Assembly (NCBI RefSeq): GCF_020618475.1
Contig: NZ_CP085335.1
Coordinates: 496,001 to 560,000 of the forward strand
Reading direction: 5' to 3'
DNA length: 64,000 nucleotides
DNA from: Haladaptatus halobius
GTDB taxonomy: Archaea > Halobacteriota > Halobacteria > Halobacteriales > Haladaptataceae
Under the pieces are notes generated by a model. That model worked only from the letters and a program-made list of their open reading frames with translations. It was not told the DNA's origin and ran no database searches. This document shows positions 8,775 to 18,156 of the stretch, piece after piece. Made by a program: the position numbers and the translations under genes. Each line of letters starts with the position of its first letter. Positions within the stretch are counted from its first letter, which is position 1.

Positions 8775-9725
8775 TCAAACTACCGTCTCCGCCAGGAGGG
8801 CCAGACTGTCGTCGTCGGGAGCGTCGGGGATGCTCAGCATGAACGACTCGATGCCGACGTTCTCGTATCGCTCTAACTGCCCGCGAACGTTGTCGGGCGT
8901 TCCGACGAGTGCCGTGTTGAGGTACCCCGCGAGGAAGAACTCCCACGGTTCGCTCGGCTCCTCGGGAAGATACTGGTCGGCGAACCGCTCGCGCTTTCGC
9001 TCGGCCGCCTCGCGGTCGTCGGCGACGAACGCGAACAGCTCCGCGGATTTCGTGATGTCGCGGTACCGCTCGTCGTCCTCGCAGTGGTCTCGGAGCACCG
9101 CGAGTTTCTCCGCGAACCCCTCCGGGTCGAGGGTGCCGTAGTTCCACCCGTCGGCGAGTTCGGCCGCGTACCGGAGCGTGAACTGCTCGCCTCCGCCGCC
9201 GATCCAGACGGGCGGATGCGGCTCCTGTACCGGCTTGGGGCGACAGAACGCCCCGTCGAGGTCGAAGTGCTCCCCGTGATGGGTGTACGTCTCGTTCGTC
9301 CAGAGTCCGCGCAGTACCTCGACGGTCTCCCGCAGCCGCTCGATGCGCTCGGCAGGCGGTTCGCGGAACTCGTAGCCGAACCGGTTGAACTCCGCCTCAT
9401 ACCACCCCGCGCCGAGGCCGAGGTCGAGGCGACCGTCGCTCGCGCGGTCGACGCTCGCGGCCATCTTCGCCAACAGGGACGGATGGCGGTACGCCTGACA
9501 GGTGACGAGCGACCCGATCCGTATCCGCTCGGTCGCTTCCGCGAGCGCCGACAGCGTCGTCCAGCACTCGTAGGCGTCCCGCTCCGGGTCGCCGATCCAC
9601 GACTGGAAGTGGTCTTCGAGCCAGACGCCGTCGTACCCGTGACGTTCGGCGGCGGTCGCCGCGTCGCGAATGGCGTCGTAGTCGTGACCGTACTGCGGGA
9701 GGATGACGCCGACGTCAGCCCTCAT
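8775..9725 (-). CDS. LLM-class (luciferase-like) F420- or flavin-dependent oxidoreductase
   Basis: 316 residues forming a luciferase-like TIM barrel: [12 protein letters not shown] at the N-terminus, WLEDHFQSW, RIRIGSLVTCQAYRHPSLLAKMAASVDR, LDLGLGAGWYEAEFNRFGYEF, PPVWIGGGGEQFTLRYAAELADGWN and the C-terminal ALVGTPDNVRGQLERY. These match the F420-dependent LLM subfamily common in Halobacteria, which make F420. The substrate is unknown. The start codon overlaps the end of the thiD-thiN gene by 11 bases, so the two are probably translated from one transcript with the upstream AIR-synthase-like genes. Confidence 0.85.
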   Translation of the reverse strand: MRADVGVILPQYGHDYDAIRDAATAAERHGYDGVWLEDHFQSWIGDPERDAYECWTTLSALAEATERIRIGSLVTCQAYRHPSLLAKMAASVDRASDGRLDLGLGAGWYEAEFNRFGYEFREPPAERIERLRETVEVLRGLWTNETYTHHGEHFDLDGAFCRPKPVQEPHPPVWIGGGGEQFTLRYAAELADGWNYGTLDPEGFAEKLAVLRDHCEDDERYRDITKSAELFAFVADDREAAERKRERFADQYLPEEPSEPWEFFLAGYLNTALVGTPDNVRGQLERYENVGIESFMLSIPDAPDDDSLALLAETVV

Positions 9726-11091
9726 GCTGGCCCCCTAACGCGGAGAGCACCGCGAACGTCCGCCGTTGCAGCGTCTCGGCGTCTTCCGCAAGTAATTTCA
9801 CGATGGCTTCCTTCCCGACTTCGCCGCGGTCGATTATCGCCACGGGTGTCTCGCCCGTCGACTCGAACGCCTTTCTCGCACCCCACTGCATCGTGCTCCC
9901 TTCCTGCGCTTTCACGCCCTCGGGCTCCGCACCGCGGTCGAACTCAGAGATTTCACCGTTGAGCGCCGAAAGCGCGCCCTCCACGTCGTCGTCGAACCGA
10001 CAGTTGACGGCGAACCGCAGGTCGGGGTCGAACTCGCGCGCCGCGAGCAGGAATCGGGCGACGTGGCTCGACGCGCCGAAGCGAACGCCGCGATTCGGGT
10101 TTACGCCCGACATCGTACGGGTGATTCGTCCTTCGACCGCGGCGGTTTCGCCGACCCGCTCGGCGTACCGTGTCGCGCCGACCACGTTCATCCCGACCTC
10201 GGGTACGAGGGTGCTCACGTTCCGTTCGACGAACGACCGGACGACGCCCTCGACCGCCTCCGCGGTGGGATGACGGTCCGCTCGCTCTCGGAGCGCGGCG
10301 AGGTGGTGAACCGACCCCGGCCCCTCTCCGACGTCGAGCGAGTAGCGCACCGCGCGCTCCATGAACCCCGTGGCGGCGGCGACCGCGTCGCGGATGTCGT
10401 CGCCGTGCGCGAGTCGGGCGGCGATCGCGCTGGCCAAGGTGCACCCCGACCCGTGCGTCGCGTCTGTCTCGACCCGGTCGTGTTCGAAGATCTCGATCTC
10501 CTCGTCGGTCACTAGCACGTCCCGAACCGTCGCGCCGGGGATGTGGCCGCCCTTCACTAGCGCGGCGTCGGCACCGAGGTCGAGCAGCGCGTCGGCCGCC
10601 TCGCGCGCGCTGTCGTCGTCTTCCGGCAGCACGCCGGTCAACACCTCGGCTTCGTCGGCGTTGGGCGTCACCAGCGCCGCGCGGTCGAGGAGCGATTCGT
10701 AGGCCTCCTCGCCCTCTGAGTCGAGCAGTCGGTCGCCCGACGCAGCGACCATCACGGGGTCGACGACGACCGGCGCGTCGAGCGATTCCACCTGCTCCGC
10801 GACGCTTCGCACGACCGGGGCTTCCGCGAGCATGCCGGTCTTGACCGCTTGAACGTCGAAGTCCGAGAGGACGGCGGAACACTGCGCCTCGATTTCGTCG
10901 ACTGGGAGCGTGAACGCTCGCTCGACGCCGCGCGTGTTCTGGGCCGTGACGCTGGTGAGGACGCTCGTGCCGAACACCCCGTGGGCCTCCATCGTTTTCA
11001 GGTCGGCCTGGACGCCCGCACCGCCGCCGGAGTCGCTTCCGGCGATGGTCAGCGCGACGGGCAACTCGACGGGGGCGGGTTCGCGGGTCAT
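9715..11091 (-). CDS. thiD: Hydroxymethylpyrimidine/phosphomethylpyrimidine kinase fused to ThiN thiamine-phosphate synthase
   Basis: 458 residues. Residues about 1-265 are a ribokinase-fold ThiD kinase: [46 protein letters not shown], and the anion-hole motif [16 protein letters not shown]. It phosphorylates HMP and HMP-P. Residues about 285-458 are a ThiN domain ([49 protein letters not shown]), the archaeal replacement for ThiE that joins HMP-PP and HET-P to thiamine phosphate. Start at ATG 11091, overlapping the upstream AIR-synthase-like gene by 4 bases (ATGA). Longer upstream frame (to 11304) is a shadow of that gene. Confidence 0.93.
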   Translation of the reverse strand: MTREPAPVELPVALTIAGSDSGGGAGVQADLKTMEAHGVFGTSVLTSVTAQNTRGVERAFTLPVDEIEAQCSAVLSDFDVQAVKTGMLAEAPVVRSVAEQVESLDAPVVVDPVMVAASGDRLLDSEGEEAYESLLDRAALVTPNADEAEVLTGVLPEDDDSAREAADALLDLGADAALVKGGHIPGATVRDVLVTDEEIEIFEHDRVETDATHGSGCTLASAIAARLAHGDDIRDAVAAATGFMERAVRYSLDVGEGPGSVHHLAALRERADRHPTAEAVEGVVRSFVERNVSTLVPEVGMNVVGATRYAERVGETAAVEGRITRTMSGVNPNRGVRFGASSHVARFLLAAREFDPDLRFAVNCRFDDDVEGALSALNGEISEFDRGAEPEGVKAQEGSTMQWGARKAFESTGETPVAIIDRGEVGKEAIVKLLAEDAETLQRRTFAVLSALGGQHEG

Positions 11092-12101
11092 TCCAATCGC
11101 CCCATGAACTCCTCGAACGTTCCCCAGAAGGGGTCTTCCTCGGGATGTTCGATGCGTTCCCCGTCGACCGTGACGCCCTCTCCTTCGCCGACTTCCCCGA
11201 TGTCGGCGGCGAGAACGTCGGCGTCGGAAAGCGCCGCGAGCACGTCGTCGGCGTCCTCGGGCGCGACCGAGAGCAGGAGCGTCCCTTCGCTGATGGACGA
11301 CCATGGGTCGATGTCGAAGAACTCGCAGGCTTCCAGCACGCCCGGCAGGACGGGAATCGAATCGCGGGACACGTCGAGTCGGACGCCGCCCGCGCGAGCC
11401 ATCTCGACCAGTGCACCGTGAACGCCTCCTTCGGTCGCGTCGTGCATCGCGGTGACCGCCCCCGCCTCCGCGGCGACGAGCGCGTCCTCGACCGGACTCA
11501 TGTCGTAGAATCGTGCTTTCGCCTCCTCGACGGTCTCGTCGGGCAGTTCAAGCAGTTCCTCGAACTGGATGGAAAGCAGGCCGACCGCCTCCACCGCGGG
11601 CCCCTTCGTGACGAGGACGCGATCGCCGGGGAGCGCTCCGTCGGGGCGCACGATATCTGCGCGGTCGCCGACGGCCATCGCGTTCGCCCCGCCGACCATC
11701 GGGTAGTTGCAACCGGCGTATCGGGCGGTGTGGCCGGTGACGATGCTGACGCCCAACTCACGGGCCTCGCGGTCGAACGTTTCCCAGATGGTCTCAAACT
11801 CTTCGTCCGTTATCTCGGGCGGGAGGTTGAAGTCCACCGCGAGGTGCGTTGGTCGCAGGCCGCTAACCGCCACGTCGCTCATGACGACGTGGAACGCGAA
11901 CCACGCGGCGCGCTCGAAACCGAGCGAGGGCATGACGAAGATGGGGTCGGTCGCCGTCACGATCGCTTTTTCGCCGACCTCGATGACGCCGAAATCGACG
12001 CCGTGCCGCGGCCCGAGCGCCACGTCGTCGCGCTCTGCCCCGAGGTGGGGGTAGATGTACTCCTCGAAGAACTCTCTGTCTACTTTGCCGAGGTTACTCA
12101 T
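11088..12101 (-). CDS. AIR synthase-related protein (HypE/PurM superfamily), copy 1
   Basis: 337 residues of the PurM/HypE/ThiL/SelD superfamily. An N-terminal ATP-binding α/β domain has [19 protein letters not shown] and [18 protein letters not shown]; the central part has [17 protein letters not shown] and [14 protein letters not shown]; the C-terminal domain has [22 protein letters not shown], the usual phosphate/substrate motif. It is not a bona fide PurM because it lacks the standard PurM N-terminus. Its stop overlaps the thiD start. Adjacent copy 2 shares a 191-base block differing at one base. The substrate is not known; context suggests pyrimidine/thiamine or AIR-related chemistry. 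ATG at 12101. Confidence 0.8.
   Translation of the reverse strand: MSNLGKVDREFFEEYIYPHLGAERDDVALGPRHGVDFGVIEVGEKAIVTATDPIFVMPSLGFERAAWFAFHVVMSDVAVSGLRPTHLAVDFNLPPEITDEEFETIWETFDREARELGVSIVTGHTARYAGCNYPMVGGANAMAVGDRADIVRPDGALPGDRVLVTKGPAVEAVGLLSIQFEELLELPDETVEEAKARFYDMSPVEDALVAAEAGAVTAMHDATEGGVHGALVEMARAGGVRLDVSRDSIPVLPGVLEACEFFDIDPWSSISEGTLLLSVAPEDADDVLAALSDADVLAADIGEVGEGEGVTVDGERIEHPEEDPFWGTFEEFMGRLE
11722..11912 (-). repeat. Near-identical block shared by tandem AIR-synthase-like genes (copy A)
   Basis: This block matches 12771-12961 with a single difference (11760 versus 12809) over 191 bases, while flanking coding sequence of the two genes differs widely. Two further short identical patches occur around 11430-11500 versus 12480-12550 and near 11305-11350 versus 12355-12400. 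The pattern indicates gene conversion between the paralogs. Confidence 0.9.
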
Positions 12102-12139
12102 GTGCGGGATTATTACTCGGTCGTACTTACCAATGGTGT

Positions 12140-13195
12140 TTACTCCCGGTCTGCGTACTCGGCGAACACCTGCCACGAGGGGTCGACGTCGGGATGTTCG
12201 ATTCGGTTCGTATCGACGTACACCCCATCGCCCTCGCGCACCGTACCCATTTCGGCCGCCGGAATTCCGGCGTCGGTCAGCCCCGCAAGCACGTCGTCCA
12301 CGCCCTCGGGCGCGACGGTCAGGAGTAGGGTTCCTTCGGTCGTCGATTCCCACGGGTCGATGTCGAAGAACTCGCAGGCTTCCAGCACGCCCGGCAGGAC
12401 GGGCACGCCTTCGTGTGATACGTCGAACTGAACCCCTGCGGCCCGCGCCATCTCGACGAGCGCGCCGTGAATCCCACACTCCGTGGCGTCGTGCATCGCG
12501 GTGACCGCCCCCGCCTCCGCGGCGACGAGCGCGTCCTCGACCGGACTCATATCGTAGAACCTGTCTTTGGCGCTCTCGACGGTATCTTTCGGGAGTTCGA
12601 CCTGCTCCTCGAACAGGGTGACGAGAAAGCCCGCGGCCTCGATGCCCGGCCCTTTCGTGACGAGGACGCGGTCGCCGGGGTGCGCCCCGTCGGGGCGCAC
12701 GAGATTCTCACGGTCGCCGACCGCGAGCGTCGTCGCGCCGCCGACCCACGGATATCGACAGCCCGAGTACCGGGCGGTGTGGCCGGTGACGATGCTGACG
12801 CCCAACTCGCGGGCCTCGCGGTCGAACGTTTCCCAGATGGTCTCAAACTCTTCGTCCGTTATCTCGGGCGGGAGGTTGAAGTCCACCGCGAGGTGCGTTG
12901 GTCGCAGGCCGCTAACCGCCACGTCGCTCATGACGACGTGGAACGCGAACCACGCGGCGCGTTCGAAGCCGAGTCCGGGGAGGATAGAGAGCGGGTCGGT
13001 GGCGAGGGCGACGACTCGCTGGCCGAGTTCGATACCGTCATCGGACTGCGTCTGATCGGCTATCGAGCCGACTTCGATGACGCCGAAATCGACGCCGTGC
13101 CGCGGCCCGAGCGCCACGTCGTCGCGCTCCGCCCCGAGGTGGGGATAGATGTGTTCGTCGAAGAAGTCGCAGTCTACCTTCCCGAGGTCGGTCAT
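12140..13195 (-). CDS. AIR synthase-related protein (HypE/PurM superfamily), copy 2
   Basis: 351 residues, paralog of the downstream gene with the same domain order and motifs ([52 protein letters not shown]). It differs by an insert of about 15 residues after GVIEVG (SIADQTQSDDGIELGQ) and a diverged C-terminus. Ser/Cys replacements around the glycine-rich TEGG/TECG motif may change its substrate. First gene of the likely operon copy2-copy1-thiD-LLM, with 38 bases to copy 1. ATG at 13195; divergent from the SDR gene, with which it shares a 99-base promoter region. Confidence 0.8.
   Translation of the reverse strand: MTDLGKVDCDFFDEHIYPHLGAERDDVALGPRHGVDFGVIEVGSIADQTQSDDGIELGQRVVALATDPLSILPGLGFERAAWFAFHVVMSDVAVSGLRPTHLAVDFNLPPEITDEEFETIWETFDREARELGVSIVTGHTARYSGCRYPWVGGATTLAVGDRENLVRPDGAHPGDRVLVTKGPGIEAAGFLVTLFEEQVELPKDTVESAKDRFYDMSPVEDALVAAEAGAVTAMHDATECGIHGALVEMARAAGVQFDVSHEGVPVLPGVLEACEFFDIDPWESTTEGTLLLTVAPEGVDDVLAGLTDAGIPAAEMGTVREGDGVYVDTNRIEHPDVDPSWQVFAEYADRE
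12771..12961 (-). repeat. Near-identical block shared by tandem AIR-synthase-like genes (copy B)
   Basis: Partner of 11722-11912 at a constant offset of 1049 bases, same orientation, one mismatch in 191. It encodes the segment from VTGHTARY back to [12 protein letters not shown] of the superfamily core. Confidence 0.9.
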
Positions 13196-13263
13196 ACTCG
13201 GGATATCCCCCGGTGGCACAAATCGGTGGTGGTTCGCCCGGCGGGATGTCGGGTGGCCGGGAC

Positions 13264-13269
13264 TTATAC
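13264..13269 (+). promoter_or_regulatory. TATA-like box for the SDR gene
   Basis: TTATAC centred about 29 bases before the ATG at 13295, the spacing of leaderless haloarchaeal promoters. Confidence 0.5.
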
Positions 13270-13294
13270 GTCGCCGGACGCCCATCTCCCCGAC

Positions 13295-14059
13295 ATGACG
13301 AGAATCGCCGTGACCGGCGCGGCGGGCAACGTCGGGCGCGAATCGCTCGCCGCCCTCGAAGGCTACGACGTGACGCCCGTCACGCACAGCGAGCACGAGG
13401 ACATCGACGGCGAAGTGTGCGACGTGACCGACTACGACGCGCTCGCCGACGTGCTCTCGGGCCACGACGTGGTCGTTCACCTCGCCGCGAACCCGTCGCC
13501 GGAGGCCGACTGGCGAAGCACCGTGGACGTGAACGTCGAGGGGACGCGAAACGTCTTCGAGGCCGCCCGTGAGCACGATATCGACCGCGTCGTCTTCGCG
13601 TCCTCGAACCATGCGATGGGGATGTACAACGCCGACGACCCAGCGGAGACCGAAACGATGGTCACCGGGGACGCCCACCCCGTCTACCCGGACGACCCGC
13701 CGCGCCCGGACTCCTACTACGGCGTGAGCAAAGTAACCGGAGAGGCGCTCGGCAGCTACTACGCCGACCGTCACGGAATCGAAGTCGTCAACCTCAGAAT
13801 CGGCTGGCTTCTCTCGGAAGACGACCTCCGCGAGGAGCAGGACGGGTCGCCGGAACACGCCAGATTCGCTCGCGCAATGTGGCTCAGCCCCTGCGACTGC
13901 CGAGACGTGATCCGCGTTGCATCGACCGCGTCGCTTCCCGAGCGGGTCGTCACCGTTCACGCCATCTCGCGCAACGACGACCGATTCCTCTCGATTCTCG
14001 AGACCGAACGGGCGCTCGGCTACCAACCGCGGGACAACGCCTCCGAAGTCCTCGACTAA
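13295..14059 (+). CDS. NAD(P)-dependent extended SDR, sugar dehydrogenase/epimerase type
   Basis: 254 residues. The Rossmann motif is VTGAAGNVGRESLAAL, followed by VVVHLAANPSPEADW, the catalytic SYYGVSKVTGE (Tyr-x-x-x-Lys) and LRIGWLL. The C-terminal RAMWLSPCDCRDVIRVA and LGYQPRDNASE resemble haloarchaeal NAD-dependent glucose-6-phosphate dehydrogenase (Azf) and related uronate dehydrogenases. It is convergent with and overlaps by 4 bases the GH15 glucoamylase gene, which would supply glucose, so a role in sugar oxidation is plausible. Leaderless start at 13295 is supported by the TATA box. The exact substrate is not determinable here. Confidence 0.8.
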   Translation: MTRIAVTGAAGNVGRESLAALEGYDVTPVTHSEHEDIDGEVCDVTDYDALADVLSGHDVVVHLAANPSPEADWRSTVDVNVEGTRNVFEAAREHDIDRVVFASSNHAMGMYNADDPAETETMVTGDAHPVYPDDPPRPDSYYGVSKVTGEALGSYYADRHGIEVVNLRIGWLLSEDDLREEQDGSPEHARFARAMWLSPCDCRDVIRVASTASLPERVVTVHAISRNDDRFLSILETERALGYQPRDNASEVLD

Positions 14060-15858
14060 GCGCCGACTGGCTCCGATTCGGCTTCTTCCTCTTCCATCGT
14101 CTTCAGATACACCGCGGCGTTGACGAGTCCGACGTGGCTGAACGCCTGCGGGAAGTTCCCGAGCTGTCGCCCCGTCTCCGGGTCGATCTCCTCCGCGAGC
14201 AGCCCGAGCTGACTAGCGTGCGAACGAACCACGTCGTACACTTCGCGCGCCTCCTCGACGCGCCCCGACAGCGCTAGAACGGACACCAGCCAGAACGAAC
14301 AGAAGACGAACGTGCCCTCGTCACCCGGTAATCCGTCTTTGCCGTCGTACCGATGGACGAGGCCGTCGGTTTCGAGGCGGTCGCGGATGGCGTCGATGGT
14401 TCCTTGCACGCGCTCGTCCTCGAACGGGAGGAAGCCGACGAGGGGGATGAGCAGTCCCGTGGCGTCCAGCGCTGTTCCGTCGAACGACTGCGTGAAGCTA
14501 CCGATTTCGTCGTCGTAGCCGCGTTCTAGCACCGATTCTCGTATCTCTTCGCGTACGTCCCGCCAGCGGGTGCGCGGCGCGTCGAACACCCACTCGTCCG
14601 CCATCTTCAGGCCGCGGTCAAGCGCGACCCAGCACATCACCTTCGAGTGGACGAAGTGACGGGGGCCGCCGCGAACTTCCCAGATTCCCGCGTCCGGTTC
14701 GTCCCAAACGTCGCAGACGTAATCGACGATACGCCGAATCGAATTCCAGTCGTCTCCGTCGAAGCTGCTTCCGTCGCTCGTCTCGTGGATAACCAAGAGG
14801 AGTTCGCCGAACACGTCGAGCTGTCGTTGGTCTTTCGCCGCGTTTCCGATGCGGACGGGGTCAGAGCCCCGATAACCCGATAGCCCTTCGAGAATCTCCT
14901 CTTCGAGGTTCGGGTTTCCGTGTAGCCCGTACAGCGGTTGCATCTCCTCCGGCGGCACGTCCCGACAGAGGTCGAGGAACCACTCGACGTATGCCTCCGC
15001 TTCGGAGAAGTGACCGAGATTCGCCAGCGCCTGAATCGTGAACGCGGCGTCTCGAATCCAGTTGTACCGGTAGTCCCAGTTGCGAACGCCGCCCACGTCC
15101 TCCGGAAGCGACGCTGTCGGCGCGGCGCAGATCGCCCCCGTCTCGTGGTGCGTCAGGAGTTTGAGCACCAGCCCGGAGCGAACGGCGAGGTCGTGATCCG
15201 CCCCGTCGAAGATACACCCGTTCGGACAGTCGTGCGACCACTCCCGCCAGTAGTCGACGGTTTCGTTCAGTTTTCGCTCGCGCTCCTCGTCGGTCGCGTC
15301 GGGTTCCTCGTCGTGTCGCAACACGAACCAGCGCGTCTCGTCCTCGGAGAGCGTGCAGGTCGCGTGCGCGTCGGCCCCGTTCACGTCGAACGACGCGTCT
15401 CCCGTCAGATAGAGTTGGTCACCGTCACCGGCGGCGCGAACGCCGTCGTCGGTCGTCCGAACGTCCGTGTCCGCCCGCGCGTAGTCAAATCGCGGCCTGA
15501 ACGTGAGTTCGAGGTCGACGCTCCCTTCGACACTCTCCACCTTGCGGTAGAGCGCCCGCTCCCTCTCGTCTTCCCAAATCGGCATGAAATCCAGAATACT
15601 GACCGTGCCGGAGTCGGTCTCGAACGAGGTTCGGAGGACGTTCGTCCGAACCAGATACGACTGCCGGGAGTCGAACGGTTCGGAGGGACACAGTTGGAAT
15701 CGCCCCCCGTCCTCGGCGTCGAGGATCTTGGCGAAGACGCTCGGCGATTCGACGTGCGGGAGCGGGAGCCAGTCGACGCTCCCTTCGTCGCTCACGAGCG
15801 CGCTCGTTTCGAGATTTCCAACGATACCGTATCGTTTTAGCGGACGATAGCGAGTCAT
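14056..15858 (-). CDS. Glycoside hydrolase family 15 protein (glucoamylase/trehalase-like)
   Basis: 600 residues, full length. The N-terminal β-domain (RYGIVGNLETSALVSDEGSVDWLPLP) is followed by an (α/α)6 barrel with GVRNWDYRYNWIRDAAFTIQAL, GIWEVRGGPRHFVHSKVMCW (first catalytic Glu region) and GDEGTFVFCSFWLV (second Glu region), closing with FPQAFSHVGLVNAAVYL. GH15 enzymes release glucose from starch, maltodextrin or trehalose. No signal peptide is visible, so it is probably intracellular and acts on glycogen-like polymers or trehalose. Starts with ATG at 15858. Confidence 0.92.
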   Translation of the reverse strand: MTRYRPLKRYGIVGNLETSALVSDEGSVDWLPLPHVESPSVFAKILDAEDGGRFQLCPSEPFDSRQSYLVRTNVLRTSFETDSGTVSILDFMPIWEDERERALYRKVESVEGSVDLELTFRPRFDYARADTDVRTTDDGVRAAGDGDQLYLTGDASFDVNGADAHATCTLSEDETRWFVLRHDEEPDATDEERERKLNETVDYWREWSHDCPNGCIFDGADHDLAVRSGLVLKLLTHHETGAICAAPTASLPEDVGGVRNWDYRYNWIRDAAFTIQALANLGHFSEAEAYVEWFLDLCRDVPPEEMQPLYGLHGNPNLEEEILEGLSGYRGSDPVRIGNAAKDQRQLDVFGELLLVIHETSDGSSFDGDDWNSIRRIVDYVCDVWDEPDAGIWEVRGGPRHFVHSKVMCWVALDRGLKMADEWVFDAPRTRWRDVREEIRESVLERGYDDEIGSFTQSFDGTALDATGLLIPLVGFLPFEDERVQGTIDAIRDRLETDGLVHRYDGKDGLPGDEGTFVFCSFWLVSVLALSGRVEEAREVYDVVRSHASQLGLLAEEIDPETGRQLGNFPQAFSHVGLVNAAVYLKTMEEEEAESEPVGA

Positions 15859-15992
15859 ACTGGAGATGTTCTGGCCGAGGTAGCTCCGTCGAAGCGCACG
15901 ATTAAATTATTGTGGAAACGCTCGGTTCAGTGTTACGGGCGTTCGTCGCACGGAACGTTTCTGCGGTTCGACTTCCGCCGCCGACGCGAACG

Positions 15993-15999
15993 TTTATAA
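15993..15999 (+). promoter_or_regulatory. TATA-like box before the DUF6735-type gene
   Basis: TTTATAA centred about 32 bases before the GTG at 16028. It supports that start and argues against the longer open frame that begins at 15912. Confidence 0.5.
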
Positions 16000-16027
16000 C
16001 CGAAACCGGAACCACTGCGGACTACCC

Positions 16028-16541
16028 GTGGGACACCGAGCACTCGTCGCCTACGAGCGACCGGACGGACGCTACGACCGTCACTACGCGCACTGGGGGA
16101 GTCACGTCCTTCTCGCTCCGCCATCGAATCGCGCCGGAGATGCCTTTCGCCGACGACACCGGCGACCGATGGACGCCCGCCGTCGAACCCGCTCCGGAGG
16201 CGACCGCGCTTTCGTTCGAGGACGCCGCGACCTTCGATTACCGGCAGTTCGAAGCGTTCTACGTCGTCTCGCTCGCGTGGGTCGCCACAGCGTATCTCCC
16301 GCTCTGGTTCGGTTCGGCGCCCGTCGCCGACGGAGATTCCGACACCGACGTAGGCGCGCTTGTCGCCATCTGCGACGACCGGGACGCGGCGCACGTGCGA
16401 CGGTGGTTTCGCGCCACGCGAGCGGTGGTTCGGGATATGGTTCGCCGAGGTGCCGTAGACGAACGCGAATCGACCGACTACCTCGACGATCGCGTCGCCG
16501 AGTGGGCGGGCGACCACCGGGAGGTGGTCTCGATGGTCTGA
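16028..16541 (+). pseudogene. DUF6735-type haloarchaeal protein with a frameshift
   Basis: The N-terminus from GTG 16028 (GHRALVAYERPDGRYDRHYAHWGSH) is the typical start of this haloarchaeal family, recalled as DUF6735. After SH, at about 16104-16112, the continuing family-like text (SLRHRIAPEMPF, DYRQFEAFYVVSLAWVATAYLPLWFG, RRWFRATRAVVRDMV) lies in the next frame and ends at 16541. One extra base, or two missing bases, explains the switch. Neither frame alone gives a complete protein. Function of the family is unknown. The frame before the junction instead runs on into nucS and is not a real fusion. Confidence 0.7.
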
Positions 16542-16582
16542 CGGCGGTCGGTTTTTATCCGGTCGCCGACTATCAAACGGTA

Positions 16583-17317
16583 GTGACGCAGACGGACGGT
16601 AGGGGAGAACCCGCCACACTCCTGTCACCGACGCACCGCGAGGCGCTAGTCCACATCGAGGCGGCGCTCGCACGGGGCGACCTCGTGACCCTGTTCGGTC
16701 GCTGTACCGTCGAGTACGACGGACGGGCCGAGAGCTACCTCGGGTCGGGCGACCGACTTCTCGTGCTCAAACCCGACGGAACCGCGCTCGTCCACACCGA
16801 GGAGGGACAGAAACCGGTCAACTGGCAACCGCCGGGCGGGACATTCGACCCCGAACTGAACGACGAGCGACTGCTCGTCACGAGTCACAGGCCGAACCCG
16901 GAGGAGTCGCTGAAGGTTCACTTCGAGCGCGTGACGCAGGTGTCGGCGTTCGACGTGGCCGACGCGAAGGAACTCTCGCTCGCCGGAACCGAGGAAGACC
17001 TCCGTCGGCGCATCTTGGACGACCCCGACCTCGTGGAGGAGGGGTTCACGCCGCTGGCGACCGAGCGCGAGACCGCCGCCGGAGCCATCGACATCTACGG
17101 AAAAGACGCCGTCGGAACCACGATGGTCGTCGAACTCAAGCGCAGGCGCGTCGGGCCGGACGCGGTCGGCCAACTCCGGCGGTACATGGACGCGCTCCGG
17201 CGAGACCTCCACGCGGGAGCGGAGATACGAGGCGTGTTGATCGCCCCGTCGGTGACCGAACGCGCCCGGAACATGCTCGCAGAAAGCGGGTTGGAGTTCG
17301 TCTCTCTTGAACCATAG
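16583..17317 (+). CDS. nucS: Mismatch-specific endonuclease NucS/EndoMS
   Basis: 244 residues. The N-terminal DNA-binding/dimerisation domain (LFGRCTVEYDGRAESYLGSGDRLLVLKPDG, HTEEGQKPVNWQPPG) precedes a RecB-like nuclease domain with AIDIYGKD and MVVELKRRRVGPDAVGQLRRYMDAL. Asp170, Glu184 and Lys186 have the same spacing as the catalytic D-E-K set of Pyrococcus NucS. The enzyme cuts both strands at mismatches and is a MutSL-independent repair route. GTG at 16583 is the family start. It sits 840 bases from the second mutS and 10.7 kb from the first, so both mismatch-repair systems are encoded here. Confidence 0.94.
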   Translation: MTQTDGRGEPATLLSPTHREALVHIEAALARGDLVTLFGRCTVEYDGRAESYLGSGDRLLVLKPDGTALVHTEEGQKPVNWQPPGGTFDPELNDERLLVTSHRPNPEESLKVHFERVTQVSAFDVADAKELSLAGTEEDLRRRILDDPDLVEEGFTPLATERETAAGAIDIYGKDAVGTTMVVELKRRRVGPDAVGQLRRYMDALRRDLHAGAEIRGVLIAPSVTERARNMLAESGLEFVSLEP

Positions 17318-17499
17318 GGTCTGTCGAGCCATCGCAAGCGGGCGCGGCCAGTGGCAACGCTGGAAGCGGACGGAAAGGCTTCGCACTGCAGGTCGATAGC
17401 GTCGCGTTACGGTTACTACGAGGGGACATCGTCTCGTCGGTCTCGACTAGCCGAGTTACCGTTCGCAAGATACTAATCAATTAGGGGACACATCGTTCT

Positions 17500-18036
17500 A
17501 TGGAAGTCGCAATCCTCTCCGACACGCATATCCCCGAACAAGAGCAACGAATTCCGGACGATTTCCGTCGGCGCGTTCGGGAGGCCGATTGCGTCGTCCA
17601 CGCCGGAGACTTCGGTTCGAAAGACGCTCTCGCCGACGTGCGAGCACTCGCCTCGGATTTGACCGCCGTTTACGGAAATGCGGACCCGAACGACGTCGAC
17701 CTCCCGGCGGTGGCGTCGGTCGAGGTCGGTGGCGTGACGTTCGTCGTCGTGCACGGTATCGTCAACGTCGTCGATAGTGCGGTGTCCAGTTCGGAGGGGG
17801 TCGTCATGAACCGCGACGATTGGTTGGACGCCGTCGCCGACGCGACCCGGGCGAGGGCCGACGAGCCGATGGTCGGGATCGGCGGCCACACTCACGAAGT
17901 CGAGGATACGGTTCACGACGGCGTTCGGTTGTTGAATCCGGGGTCGGCCACGGGAGTCGGGCGGGCCGAGGGCGCGACGATGATGACCGTGGAAGTCGCC
18001 GACGATGACCTGAGCGTGACCCTCCACGAAGCCTGA
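17500..18036 (+). CDS. YfcE/MJ0936-type metallophosphodiesterase
   Basis: 178 residues, the standard length of the compact calcineurin-like family. Metal ligand motifs occur in order: ILSDTHIPE (Asp8, His10), HAGDFGS, YGNADPND (usually GNCD), VVHGIVN and IGGHTHEVED, then LLNPGSATG. Members such as MJ0936 and YfcE hydrolyse phosphodiesters; the physiological substrate here is unknown. ATG at 17500; an AT-rich TATA-like stretch (ATACTAATCAATTAG) lies near 17470. Converges with mutS, with 120 bases between the stops. Confidence 0.88.
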   Translation: MEVAILSDTHIPEQEQRIPDDFRRRVREADCVVHAGDFGSKDALADVRALASDLTAVYGNADPNDVDLPAVASVEVGGVTFVVVHGIVNVVDSAVSSSEGVVMNRDDWLDAVADATRARADEPMVGIGGHTHEVEDTVHDGVRLLNPGSATGVGRAEGATMMTVEVADDDLSVTLHEA

Positions 18037-18156
18037 GATAGCCGTAAATCACGGAAAAGCAGTGTAAGACACTAGTTAATCAGACGAAACGTGAATCGAT
18101 TTCTCGTCCTCCACCTCGTCGCGCTCAGGGCGACGGAACGATTCGCCTGACGCGAG

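Noticed and set aside
16028..17317. A 429-residue fusion of the DUF6735-type N-terminus with NucS
   Set aside because: The middle is Arg-rich and unlike any protein; NucS has its own GTG start at 16583 and the DUF body lies in the other frame.
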